Part shown: positions 7,762 to 16,539 of the stretch, one piece after another
Position numbering within the stretch: position 1 is the stretch's first letter
Layout of the letters: every line of letters begins with the position of its first letter
Source: Rhizobium sullae
GTDB lineage: Bacteria; Pseudomonadota; Alphaproteobacteria; Rhizobiales; Rhizobiaceae
NCBI RefSeq assembly: GCF_900169785.1
Contig: NZ_FWER01000043.1
Span: forward strand, 1 to 48,282
Direction of reading: 5' to 3'
DNA: 48,282 bases
The notes under the pieces: model-generated
Told to the model about the DNA's origin: nothing
Databases searched by the model: none
Seen by the model: only the letters and a program-made list of their open reading frames with translations
Translations under genes and position numbers: made by a program

Positions 7762-9077
7762 TGCAGGCCAAAGAGAAGTTCGACGAGCAGTTTGCAATCG
7801 AGACCCTGCGGTCGATCTTCGACGAGCGAATTGCCGCATCCGGAACGATCGGAAAGGACGGTATCGACCCCGGAGCCTTCCAAAAGAACATCGATGCCGA
7901 GCTGGCGCTCATCAGGAAGCGGGCGTACGCCGAATCCTACCGATTCACGCCCTTCAAGCAGCGTCTGATATCGAAGGGAGCGGGCAAGGCTCCGCGCGAA
8001 ATCGCGATAGCGGGCGTTAGAGACCGGGTCACCCTGAGAGCAGTCACGAACGTGCTGATGCACGTCTTTGATGACGCGAAGCTCGCTCCCGCCCACTTCA
8101 TCATCAAAGACCTGTTGGAGTTCGTGCGGCCGCTGGGGGACGATCACGTCTTTCTGCAACTGGACGTCCAGGACTTCTATCCGAGTCTCGACCATCAGCT
8201 CCTGCTAAAGCGCATTCGGACGCGAACCCGATACAGGTTATTCACCTCGCTGGTGGACGCTGCGGTCAAGACGCCGACCGGCGACGGCAAGAAGGCGAAC
8301 GATGTCGGAGTTCCGCAAGGACTCAGCGTGTCCAACATCCTCTCCTCGATATACATGATGCAGATCGATGAGAGTGCCCGAACCCGCTTCCACTATTATC
8401 GGTACGTCGACGACATCCTTGTAATATGCAAGGCATCCGACGCCAAGCGGCACTTTCGCTGGCTGAATGGCAGGCTTTCAAAGGTCCATCTCACATGTCA
8501 TCCGCTCATCGAGGGCAGCAAGTCGAAGATCGTCCCGCTTTCGACCGGCGTCGACTATCTCGGGTACCATATCACGCCGAAGCTCGTGTCCGTCCGGAAG
8601 AGCTCTTACCGACGGATGATGACGACCATCATGTCGCTCATGACAAGCGCGAAGTACCGTGCCAACCACAAGCGCCTGCTAACGAAGCTTAACCTCAAGA
8701 TTACTGGATGCATTCTCAACGACAGGCGCTACGGCTGGATGTTCTTCTTCTCGATGACGCAGGACCTGAAGCAGCTTAAACGGCTCGATCGCTTCGTCTC
8801 CCGCTTGTGGAAGAAGCTCGGCATGACCGGGCAGGGCAAGCCGAAGACCTTCGTGAAGACCTACCATGAGATTCGTTACAACATGGGGAAATCGAAATAC
8901 ATCCCACGGTTCGTCGACTATTCGCTCGAAAAGAAGATGCAGTTGATTGCCGATCTACAGGGCGTCGAACTCGACAGCATCAAGGACTGGACGGAGGATA
9001 AGATAAATAAGATGTTCTGGCGTCTGGTAGGAAGGGAGGTGAGCGAACTCGAGAAGGATCTTACGCCCGTTAGCTGA
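7761..9077 (+). CDS. Reverse transcriptase of a defence-type SLATT-RT pair
   Basis: The start at 7761 overlaps the SLATT stop, giving 438 residues. RT motifs are in order: KAPREIAIAGVRDRV (about 76-90), motif A LDVQDFYPSLDH (134-145), motif B GVPQGLSVSNILSSIY (183-198), the catalytic YVDD (215-218), and VDYLGYHI (motif D/E region). The C-terminal 170 residues are helical and basic. There is no maturase or HNH domain and no intron-like flanking RNA, so a group II intron RT is unlikely. The size, the pairing with SLATT and the neighbouring HEPN genes point to a defence-associated RT of the unknown-group/DRT kind. All catalytic aspartates are present, so it is probably active. The exact RT group is not assigned. 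Confidence 0.9.
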   Translation: MQAKEKFDEQFAIETLRSIFDERIAASGTIGKDGIDPGAFQKNIDAELALIRKRAYAESYRFTPFKQRLISKGAGKAPREIAIAGVRDRVTLRAVTNVLMHVFDDAKLAPAHFIIKDLLEFVRPLGDDHVFLQLDVQDFYPSLDHQLLLKRIRTRTRYRLFTSLVDAAVKTPTGDGKKANDVGVPQGLSVSNILSSIYMMQIDESARTRFHYYRYVDDILVICKASDAKRHFRWLNGRLSKVHLTCHPLIEGSKSKIVPLSTGVDYLGYHITPKLVSVRKSSYRRMMTTIMSLMTSAKYRANHKRLLTKLNLKITGCILNDRRYGWMFFFSMTQDLKQLKRLDRFVSRLWKKLGMTGQGKPKTFVKTYHEIRYNMGKSKYIPRFVDYSLEKKMQLIADLQGVELDSIKDWTEDKINKMFWRLVGREVSELEKDLTPVS

Positions 9078-9571
9078 TCGTGCCGCGCCCCTTCTTGTAT
9101 TCAAATGCTGTCAATCCAGCGCGTCAAATCCCGTTTGTCCTCGATGACGCCCTTTGCAGGTCGAAATCTCCCGCCGCAGGTCGCTCGTGAGTTTTCCCGT
9201 CTCGCCGTTGCCTACCGTGAATTCACCGTCTGAAGCCTCAGGCCTTAAACTCGACGCGTTCGCTAAATCCGAAACGAGTCCGCTCTTATGTGTCGCTCTA
9301 AAAACAGTGAAGGTTGGCCCATATCTGGAAAATGCGCGCGTTGAGAATAAAGATAAAAACCGGAGTGCTGACCCCAATTTGGAGCACTCGTGACCCCATC
9401 CCCATGCAGTAATGACACCTAATACCCCATCGCCGTGAAATGTCGCGAGGCCCAAAAAGAACCCCGGCGAACACACCGGGGTCGAGGTTACCATAATATG
9501 TCCGGTCGGTAACACCGCAGTGTCCTTCGTTCCGTCTTCGTTTAGAACTGTAGCGGCGCTGGAGAATCGAC
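9078..9571. other. Gap after the RT gene, no convincing gene
   Basis: This 494-bp stretch has overlapping short frames on both strands (about 79 codons rightward, 134 leftward), but neither has protein-like composition. It contains a strong hairpin at 9461-9482 oriented for leftward transcripts. The 3' end of the RT message, or an antisense or non-coding RNA associated with the RT system, could lie here. The sequence around 9361-9390 (GGAGTGCTGACCCC, then GGAGCACTC) hints at a decayed mobile-element end, which I could not confirm. Confidence 0.35.
9453..9482 (-). terminator. Intrinsic terminator-like hairpin on the leftward strand
   Basis: Read leftward, ACCCCGG and CCGGGGT form a 7-bp perfect stem around an 8-base loop, and a TCTTTTT run follows at once. 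That is the form of an intrinsic terminator for leftward transcription. No leftward gene lies to its right before 12236, so the transcript it would end is unexplained. Confidence 0.55.
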
Positions 9572-10215
9572 GTGGACAAGTTCCAGAAAAAGCAAGAGGA
9601 CTACCAGAAGCATCTCGACAAGATCTGGAGGACAGCGATCCACGAAGCCTTTGGCGATGAGGTGCCTCGGTCGCGAAGCTGGTCTAATCCCTACGATCTC
9701 GCCGACGTCCTTCGCCATTTCATGGAGGGAAACTACTCCTATCTGACGCCGGACGGCCATCTTCCATTAATGGGCGTCAGCATTCATGAAGATGGAAACG
9801 GCTCCTCTTCGATCTGAGCGAGACCGGCCTTCCCGAGATGCTCCTTGACCGAGCGACGTTTGAATACATAGAAAAGGAACCAATCGAATCCTTCTTCCTG
9901 CTCGACTTGAAGAGCATGCCGCCCAGCGGCGTCTACGACGAAGTCCGCGACAACGAACAGGTCGTTCGAGTGGATGGGGTGGACTATGACTATTCTCTCG
10001 CCGAGCACGGTATAAGGGAGCACGACGAGGAGGGGAACGAGATCCCGCTGCCCGATGACGCGAAGACTGTTCTGCGCCTCCTCAATGGGAAACTCCTCAT
10101 AGTTTCAAAAGGCAGCATGTGGAACCATTCCAACACGACGTGGGCAGGTATCCACGCCACAATGTCGCCTGAAGAGATCCGTGTGGACATAGAACGGGTT
10201 TTGGAGAGGACGTAG
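9572..10215 (+). pseudogene. Hypothetical protein broken by a one-base frameshift
   Basis: The first frame starts at GTG 9572 (GGAG eight bases upstream), reads MDKFQKKQEDYQKHLDKIW and ends at 9817 after HEDGNGSSSI. The next frame reads LLFDLSETGLPEM from just upstream and continues to 10215. Joining the two near 9800, where HEDGN is followed by LLFDLSETGLPE, gives one acidic protein of about 214 residues. A one-base deletion at AACGGCTCC accounts for the break. I do not recognise the family. It may belong to the RT locus upstream or be independent. Confidence 0.65.
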
Positions 10216-10737
10216 ACCGCAACGGCTCGGTTTCCAGAGAGTCACCATTCCTAGTTAATCTGTATGTCCCACTCAATGCGCCGGGTTGGCGCGAAGGGGA
10301 CGCTAGTGGCTTCCGGACATCAGCCGCTGCCGGGGCGATACGCCCACGTCGTGCCACGGATGAAGACCTTGCCGCGGCGAAGGACGACCTGAACGGCATG
10401 TCGAGAAATTTATGCGGAACGGTGGGCGGGGCCGAATCCTGTGTGGAGTGAGCTGAAGCAGGCATTCCAGGAGGTAGGACGATGCACAAGCAGATCGAGC
10501 GTCGGGAGTGTGCCCGGTATCACCGCCCGCTGATTTCTCCGGTTGATTGCAAGCGAAATAAAAGGATTCCTGGTTGCAAAATCAGCGACGACCAACCACC
10601 TTGTCATCAGTCAGGGTTCATCTGATACCTTGGCATCAGGTTGATCATGCTTTCGGCATCGATCGCCCATTTCCGGACTCAGTCTATGTCGTCCATACGG
10701 TAAAGATCGCACAAGCCTGCCACCTCCCGTCGGTTGG
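10216..10737. other. Low-coding gap with one possible 47-codon gene
   Basis: Nothing convincing is encoded. The best candidate is ATG 10482 to TGA 10625 (47 residues, MHKQIERRECARYHRPL), which has a strong ribosome site, GGAGGT, six bases upstream; its composition is basic and not clearly protein-like. A rightward frame ending at 10451 (DEDLAAAKDDLNGMSRN) looks like the tail of a lost gene. Confidence 0.3.
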
Positions 10738-10884
10738 ATGCGCAACGTAGCCGACCGATTTGAAGCTGCCAACATTGGATCTGAGGATGCCCCGGCCCGG
10801 CGACAACTGTCGCGCGACTGCGAGGAGATATATGCTCGTCTTGCAAACTTAGAGTTTCTTGCTCGCACATACGAGGTTTGTTAG
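10738..10884 (+). CDS. Possible small helical protein
   Basis: A 48-residue frame starts MRNVADRFEAANIGSED and ends LANLEFLARTYEVC. It reads as one amphipathic helix with coding-type composition, similar in style to many short rhizobial proteins of unknown function. No clear ribosome-binding site precedes it. It may be a real small gene or a fragment. The stretch from 10885 to 11068 is AT-richer and probably holds the promoter of the transporter. Confidence 0.35.
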   Translation: MRNVADRFEAANIGSEDAPARRQLSRDCEEIYARLANLEFLARTYEVC

Positions 10885-11068
10885 CTTCGCACACTGCAAT
10901 ATGAAGCACCCGCAGGAATACGGCACGATATATATTGGTGTGGCGGACAATTGGGCGCCTACATTCTCGCGAAACAAGTGTCGCTTAGCTGCTTTGGAGC
11001 GATGTTACCAACATCGCAGCAATATAATTCGATAAATTTCTAAAGTAATTGTGTTGGGGGCATTGGGT

Positions 11069-12232
11069 ATGAGTCCGACTACGATATTCGGAGCCATCAT
11101 CATCGGGACTGCATCGCTGCTGTCGCTTGGAGTGCTTCCAATCCTCCTTGGCGGGCTGAACGATGCAGGCCTATTGAGCAAGGCAGGCATCGGCCAAGCC
11201 GCGACGCTCGAACTGTTCGGTCTGACATTGGGCGCAACTGTTGGCGGCTACTGGATGGCGCGCGGCGCCATGCGCCTGAAGACCGCAGCGACCGCGCTCG
11301 GACTGGTGGCGGTCAACGTTGCGAACGCACACGCTGAAACTACAGCCGCCGTGTTGCTCGACCGGGCCGTCGCCGGCCTTCTTGCGGGACTTCTCTTTGG
11401 AGCGGCGAACGCGATCATCGTGCGTTCGAACAATCCCGACCGCCTTACCGGAATCCTCTGCGGCGCATCTGTGGTGCCCCAGATCGGACTTGCCTATCTT
11501 TTCCCCGTTGTTTTGATACCGACCTTCGGGGTGGCGGCAGGGCTTTACGCACTCGCCGCCGGGGCGTTGATTGCAGCGCTCTTCGCTGTCACCCTGGTAG
11601 ACAAGGTCAGCGTCTTGGAGCGCCCAGAGCGAACCGGATATCGTTTCAGCGGAGCGGTGATGTTGTTCGGGGGCGCAACAGTCCTTCAAGCCGCTGGGCT
11701 TGGTGCGGCTTGGACCTATATCGAGCGCGTTGCAACTCAGCACGGTTTAAGCCCTTCCGTGATAGGCTTGGCTTTTTCGGCCAGTCTCGCCAGCCAAGTG
11801 GCCGCATCGTGGCTCTCGGCCTTGCTCGTTCCGAGCATGGCAAAATGGCCGAGCCTTTTAATGCTTGTACTGATGCAGGCAGGGTTCATCGCGCTCGCCA
11901 TCCTCACCGATGCACCGACGGCGTTCATAGTTGCGATCTGCCTCTTTGCCAGCGCCGCATGTGCGCTGCAGGCTTTTCAGATGGCCGAGATCGTCAGGCT
12001 TGACACGACACGAAGAGCGGCCATCCTCATCTTGCCGATGATCCTCTTTGGCAACGGGCTGGGTCCATTGATCGCCTCGTTCGCCACGACGGAAGTCGAT
12101 GTGCTCGGCGGCGGCTGGGCCGCCGTTGCCATGACCGCTGCATCGCTCCTTCTCTACGTCGCGTGCGCCTCGTGGTCCACACGGCAAAGGACTGCCGCCA
12201 TGCTTGAGACGACATCCACGATGAGGCATTAG
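11069..12232 (+). CDS. Major facilitator superfamily transporter
   Basis: The ATG at 11069 is preferred over a GTG six codons upstream; it has a G-run about nine bases upstream. The 387-residue protein has about twelve hydrophobic segments with short loops. A charged loop at the first half/second half boundary (DKVSVLERPERTGYRF) matches the MFS central loop, and WMARGAMRLK after the second segment resembles the MFS 2-3 loop. It belongs to the inner membrane and probably exports or imports a small organic compound. Its stop faces that of the large regulator gene, with only 3 bp between them. Confidence 0.85.
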   Translation: MSPTTIFGAIIIGTASLLSLGVLPILLGGLNDAGLLSKAGIGQAATLELFGLTLGATVGGYWMARGAMRLKTAATALGLVAVNVANAHAETTAAVLLDRAVAGLLAGLLFGAANAIIVRSNNPDRLTGILCGASVVPQIGLAYLFPVVLIPTFGVAAGLYALAAGALIAALFAVTLVDKVSVLERPERTGYRFSGAVMLFGGATVLQAAGLGAAWTYIERVATQHGLSPSVIGLAFSASLASQVAASWLSALLVPSMAKWPSLLMLVLMQAGFIALAILTDAPTAFIVAICLFASAACALQAFQMAEIVRLDTTRRAAILILPMILFGNGLGPLIASFATTEVDVLGGGWAAVAMTAASLLLYVACASWSTRQRTAAMLETTSTMRH

Positions 12233-12235
12233 CGG

Positions 12236-15019
12236 TCAGCAGGCGGCAAGCAGCTCCGCCGCATATACAAGATCTGCATTGACGCGGGAACTTGCAAAGC
12301 GGTCGACGAGCGGCTCCACAACCGATCGGGCAGCCGAAACCTGCTCCTGTTGTATCCTGAGGCGCGCGAGACTTAGGATAGCTCGTATTTCCCAAGCAAT
12401 GTTGCCCTGCGACTGGGATGTCGCCAGCGCATGCAGAAACAACTTTTCGGCTTCGATCGTCCGACCCGCAACAAGGTGGTGTTCACCAGCGGCGCGGAAG
12501 TGCTCCGCCGCGCACCAGTGTCGCGGCACGGCTTCAATGCGCTGAAGATCGACGGGCCTGTGAAATGCGCAATGGATACTCGTCATGAAGTCTGCATGTG
12601 AAGGAACGTGCGGCGTCCAATCGAGCGGCGCCGCGCCAAACGACCTGCGGCCATCGCGAAGGCGCTCCATGGCCTCGCGTGCACTTGGAATGTATCTTGC
12701 CCAGCCGGGGTTGCTGTATTCGCTCGCGAGATGTTCGTAGAGGTTTGCGCTGGCATCCGCACGTTCAAAGGCGCCTGCCCAAAGATAGACGCACAAGCCG
12801 CTCCAGGCCGCCCAGGCGATCGTGGGAACGTGACCGCCCGCGATTGCTGAGCGATGGGCCTCCTCCATCTCCTCCAGGCTCGATTGAAATTCGCCGCGAA
12901 CCCATAGCGTACGCGAACGGAGAATTCGAACGTTCGGCACGTGGTCAAAGGCGATTGGAGTATCAAGGTTCGCCGGCGCGGCGAGAACCAGCGAGCGATC
13001 GCATTCGCCCAGCGCAGTGGCGAAGTCGGAGCTGTAGAACTTGGTATAGCCATTGAGGTAGTGCGCCGTCCGAAGGAAGTCGGGGTTCTGCGAGCGTTGC
13101 GCGAATTCAAAGGCATCCGATCCGTAGACTTCCAGCTTCTCCAAATTCGCGGCAGTCAGGGCTGCGACTGTGAGCGTCACGAGTGCACTCATTTGTTGAT
13201 CGGGCGCATTCAACCGCTTCGAAAGATCCAGAGTTCGCAGTGCAGCCGTTTCGATCCGCTCAACAAAGTTCGATGGATCCGGCGGCTGCGTATCGACAAG
13301 CATCTGTGCTGTGTGGTCGCAAACGAGCATCTCCAGTCGCAAGGCATCTTCATCTCCCGCATCAGCGGGCATGGCGCGGATGGTCTCTGTGGAGCGGTTC
13401 ACGTACTCCGTCTTGATGTTGAGGGACTGACAGAAGCCAATTCCGGCTCCCATCAACTTAAGCGCGGTATGCCACTCGCCGTTTCGCACTGACCAATCGT
13501 GCGCTGCGCGCCAATCGTCCAGAACGCCGCTGTAGTTTCGCTTGAGATCGCCGGCGGCGACCTCCCGTCCGTTTATCGCGGTCAGCCGACGCAGCGTGTA
13601 TTCAACGAAGCGTACATAGACTGCGGAAGTTTCTTCACTGTCCAACAGCTTGAGTCTCGCGTAGACTCGCATCGTCTCCAAGAAACGGAACGATGCGCTC
13701 TCCTCGCTGAAATCAACGGTGAGGAGTGACTTTGCGACTAGGTTTGCCAACGTGTTGTGAACCGCCGCTCCGGATATTGTATCGGTGCCGGCGATCGCCT
13801 GCGCATCGTCGGCCGCGAACCGTCCGGGAAAAACGCCGAGGCGGCGCATGACCAAAGCTTCTTCCTCGCTCAGTGCATCGTAGCTCGAATCGAGCGCCGC
13901 CTGCAGCGTTCGGTGCTTCGGCAGGGCGGTGCGCATACCACGGACCAGAACAGTGAAGCGGTCGTCGAGCCGTCGGGCGAGTTCGCGTATCGTCATCGTA
14001 TCGCTGGTGGCGGCGGCGAGTTCTATGGCGAGCGGGCTTCCGTCCAGTCGGCGACAAACTTCGCCCAAGAGGGACGCATCGCCGTCGTCTATGGCAAACG
14101 CGCTCAACCGGCGGCCTGCGGCCTCCACGAACATCTGAATTGCCGCGTAGCTCAGGGCAGACTGCGCCGTCAGCTCGGCGCCCTCAGGCGGACAACTCAA
14201 TGGCTCCAGCGTGAAGACGCACTCGCCGGGAACCCGCAGCGGCTCCCGGCTCGTAGCAAGGATTGAAACGCCTGCGGTCCGGCTCGTCAGCCTTGCCACC
14301 ATGGCAGCCACGTCGCCGACAACATGTTCGCAATTGTCGAAGACGAGCAGGATCGGCTTGTTTGCGAGGGCGCGCACAATATGAGCGGCGACGTCGTTCG
14401 GTGTCCCTTCGAGCTCAAGTGCTTCAAATATGCATCCCTGCACATGCAGCGACGACACGGACGTGGAGAAGTCGACGAATACGCACTCTGTACCCGCGTA
14501 TTCCTCTATGGCCGCCAGCGCCAGCGCAGTCTTGCCCATGCCTCCGGCTCCGACGATCGTGACGATGCGATGTGCGGCGAGCGCGTCTCCGAGGTTGGCC
14601 AGCGCTTCGCGTCTTCCGAAGAGTGTGCTGAGCTGTCTTGGTACGCGCGTCAGCGGCGAAGTTAGCATCTCGGTCGCGGGTGCGGCTGAGACTGGCCCAG
14701 CGAATACGTATCCCTCACGCGGCACTGTGGTGATATCGAAGGCTCCATCAGCTACACCTGAAAGGGCCTTGCGCAGGGCCACGATATGGACCCGAAGGTT
14801 CACGTCTTCGACGTTCAACCCAGACCAGGCAGCGGCGAGAAGTTCCTTCTGACTGACGATGTGACCGGGACGCTCGACGAGAGCCAGCAACAGTCTGCAA
14901 GCCTTAGCCCCGACACGTAACTTTACGCCATCGCGCCGCAACTCGAGCCGCAATGGGTCGAGTTCGAAGGGGCCGAATGTGAACCGTGGCACTGACACGA
15001 CCTGCTCCACGACAGCCAT
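12236..15019 (-). CDS. Large regulator: winged-helix DNA-binding domain, NTPase and TPR-like region
   Basis: The ATG at 15019 is chosen because it puts the OmpR/PhoB-type winged helix at residues 11-106 (FTFGPFELDP, LRRDG, VNLRVHIVALRKAL, PREGYVF), as is typical; the frame extends upstream only to a TTG. The protein has 927 residues. A STAND-type NTPase follows, with Walker A GAGGMGKT at 157-164 and a Walker B-like PILLVFDNCEHV, then a winged-helix region and about 450 residues of TPR-like helices. Such proteins oligomerise on ATP and ligand binding and activate nearby promoters. It is divergent from the operon beginning at 15196, and phased direct repeats lie between them, so it most likely activates that operon. 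Confidence 0.88.
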   Translation of the reverse strand: MAVVEQVVSVPRFTFGPFELDPLRLELRRDGVKLRVGAKACRLLLALVERPGHIVSQKELLAAAWSGLNVEDVNLRVHIVALRKALSGVADGAFDITTVPREGYVFAGPVSAAPATEMLTSPLTRVPRQLSTLFGRREALANLGDALAAHRIVTIVGAGGMGKTALALAAIEEYAGTECVFVDFSTSVSSLHVQGCIFEALELEGTPNDVAAHIVRALANKPILLVFDNCEHVVGDVAAMVARLTSRTAGVSILATSREPLRVPGECVFTLEPLSCPPEGAELTAQSALSYAAIQMFVEAAGRRLSAFAIDDGDASLLGEVCRRLDGSPLAIELAAATSDTMTIRELARRLDDRFTVLVRGMRTALPKHRTLQAALDSSYDALSEEEALVMRRLGVFPGRFAADDAQAIAGTDTISGAAVHNTLANLVAKSLLTVDFSEESASFRFLETMRVYARLKLLDSEETSAVYVRFVEYTLRRLTAINGREVAAGDLKRNYSGVLDDWRAAHDWSVRNGEWHTALKLMGAGIGFCQSLNIKTEYVNRSTETIRAMPADAGDEDALRLEMLVCDHTAQMLVDTQPPDPSNFVERIETAALRTLDLSKRLNAPDQQMSALVTLTVAALTAANLEKLEVYGSDAFEFAQRSQNPDFLRTAHYLNGYTKFYSSDFATALGECDRSLVLAAPANLDTPIAFDHVPNVRILRSRTLWVRGEFQSSLEEMEEAHRSAIAGGHVPTIAWAAWSGLCVYLWAGAFERADASANLYEHLASEYSNPGWARYIPSAREAMERLRDGRRSFGAAPLDWTPHVPSHADFMTSIHCAFHRPVDLQRIEAVPRHWCAAEHFRAAGEHHLVAGRTIEAEKLFLHALATSQSQGNIAWEIRAILSLARLRIQQEQVSAARSVVEPLVDRFASSRVNADLVYAAELLAAC

Positions 15020-15100
15020 GATAGGACGTAGGTACCTGAAGTTCCGATAGGCGGCAAGCTGCTGGGCTGGCGGGTTCTCACGAGGCGCGCGGCCGCATCT

Positions 15101-15124
15101 TAACAACTCCTAACAGTTCCTAAC
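15101..15124. promoter_or_regulatory. Three TAAC repeats phased at 10 bp, probable activator site
   Basis: TAACAACTCC, TAACAGTTCC and TAACTTGAAG follow each other so that TAAC recurs at 15101, 15111 and 15121. Direct repeats spaced one helical turn apart are the usual site type of PhoB/OmpR-family winged helices, the DNA-binding domain found in the adjacent regulator. The site lies 72 bp upstream of the HbpS/GlcG-like gene start and 82 bp upstream of the regulator's own start. Confidence 0.6.
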
Positions 15125-15195
15125 TTGAAGCTCCTGCCCTCCAGGACGACAGTCCGCACATCGAAAACCAGAATGGACGGATGGGAGGTTCGCAA

Positions 15196-15609
15196 ATGCC
15201 GATTTCGGCTCACAACGCGCAGGCGATCATCGATCATGCTGAGGCCAAGGCCCGGGAGATGGGACTTGCGGCGATCATCGCCATCCTGGACGAGGGCGGC
15301 AACCTGAAGGCCTTTCATCGTATGGACGGAGCAGTGCTCGGATCCATCGACATCGCGATGCGGAAGGCCCGGACCGCGGTGCTTTTCCAATGCAACAGCG
15401 AAGACGTGTGGGACTATCTGAAGCCCGGCGCCCCCGCGCCCCATCTCGAGTTGAGCAATGGCGGGCTGGCGCCATACGCGGGCGGCATCGCGCTCAAATG
15501 TCCGAATGGCGGGCTGGCCGGGTCGCTCGGTGTTTCGGGTGGAACCATCGAACAGGATACCAAGATCGCTAAGGCGGGGCTCACGGCCTTCGAGGCGACA
15601 CTACGCTGA
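15196..15609 (+). CDS. HbpS/GlcG-family protein (DUF336)
   Basis: The ATG at 15196 has GGGAGG about eight bases upstream; a second in-frame ATG at 15181 overlaps that site and is less likely. The product has 137 residues and fits the usual family length. It shows AAIIAILDEGGNLKAFHRMDG, cut here to the conserved D-x-G-G-x-L core, then a helix, and a Gly-rich region (LAPYAGGIALK, LAGSLGVSGGT). Members bind haem or small oxidised ligands and often accompany redox enzymes. It is first in an operon with two SDRs and a SnoaL-like protein, so it may sense or chaperone their substrate. Confidence 0.85.
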   Translation: MPISAHNAQAIIDHAEAKAREMGLAAIIAILDEGGNLKAFHRMDGAVLGSIDIAMRKARTAVLFQCNSEDVWDYLKPGAPAPHLELSNGGLAPYAGGIALKCPNGGLAGSLGVSGGTIEQDTKIAKAGLTAFEATLR

Positions 15610-15642
15610 CCATCAACCCACGAATACAAAAGGGAGAATGAC

Positions 15643-16455
15643 ATGGGCAAGACAATCCTCATTACTGGCGCTGGATCGGGCTTCGGCAAGGCGGCTGCCA
15701 TCGGCATGGCCAAGAACGGCCACAACATCATCGCGACCTGCCAGGTCTCGCCAATGGTCACGGCCATGCGCGAGGAAGTGGCTGCGCTCGATCTGGGTAA
15801 TCGCATACGAGTCGAGCGCCTCGATCTGACGGATCCGTACGACATCAAGCAGGCTCAGAGCTGGGACTTCGACGTTCTCTGGAACAATGCGGGGCAGGGC
15901 GAGCCGGGTCCGGTCTGGGAAATCCCGGTCGACATCGTTCGCCGCAACTTCGAAACGAACGTCTTCCTGCCGCTGACGCTCACACAGGGTGTCATCCAGC
16001 GCTGGATCCGCGAGGGCAAGCACCACGGAAAGAAGGTGGTCTTCACCTCGTCAATGGGCGGCCTGTTCACCCCGGCAAACTGGGGCACCTACGTCTCGAC
16101 GAAGCATGCGCTGGAATCGATTGCGGAGGCCCTGCAGCAGGAACTCGCCGCATACGGCATCAAGATCCAGACCGTCAATCCCGGTGCCTATTATACTGGC
16201 TACAACGAGACGATGGCCGACAATCCGTTCCGCTGGATGGATGACAGCAAGAACGTCACGAAGCGTGCCGATCTCCGGAAGGGCTTCGACGATTTCTTCG
16301 CGACTCCGGAAGGAAAGATGGATCCCAAGGAGATGATCGATCGCATGATCGAGATCGTTCCGGCCGACACAGGCAGGTTCCGCAACGTCTGCCCGAAGGT
16401 GATCGAGGATATGCTGAAGGATCACCAGCTCAAGGCCTGGGAAGCTCAGATATAG
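15643..16455 (+). CDS. Short-chain dehydrogenase/reductase
   Basis: A 270-residue classical-type SDR. The nucleotide-binding motif TGAGSGFG is at 8-15, NNAG at 81-84, and the catalytic Ser-Tyr-Lys at about S137 or S138, Y150 and K154 (YVSTK). The enzyme would oxidise or reduce an alcohol or carbonyl with NAD(P). GGGAGA precedes the ATG. It is second in the operon, 33 bp after the HbpS/GlcG-like gene. The C-terminal 70 residues (PFRWMDD, TPEGKMDPKEM) are longer than in minimal SDRs and should form the substrate pocket. The substrate is unknown. Confidence 0.92.
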   Translation: MGKTILITGAGSGFGKAAAIGMAKNGHNIIATCQVSPMVTAMREEVAALDLGNRIRVERLDLTDPYDIKQAQSWDFDVLWNNAGQGEPGPVWEIPVDIVRRNFETNVFLPLTLTQGVIQRWIREGKHHGKKVVFTSSMGGLFTPANWGTYVSTKHALESIAEALQQELAAYGIKIQTVNPGAYYTGYNETMADNPFRWMDDSKNVTKRADLRKGFDDFFATPEGKMDPKEMIDRMIEIVPADTGRFRNVCPKVIEDMLKDHQLKAWEAQI

Positions 16456-16539
16456 GATATCGCGGCGTTGCCCCCGCCGCTCAGCTCCGCCGTCGGGATG
16501 TGCCCGCCGGCACACAACTCGTTCCAAGGGAGTCCAGAG

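Noticed and set aside
9361..9395. Possible insertion-sequence end (GGAGTGCTGACCCC with GGAGCACTC)
   Set aside because: No transposase and no matching opposite end could be found, so it is not listed as a mobile element.
9111..9515. 134-codon leftward frame behind the RT gene
   Set aside because: Composition is not protein-like, and a terminator hairpin for the same strand lies inside it.
10097..10489. 130-codon leftward frame
   Set aside because: Serine- and proline-rich translation, overlapping the frameshifted gene on the other strand; no ribosome site.
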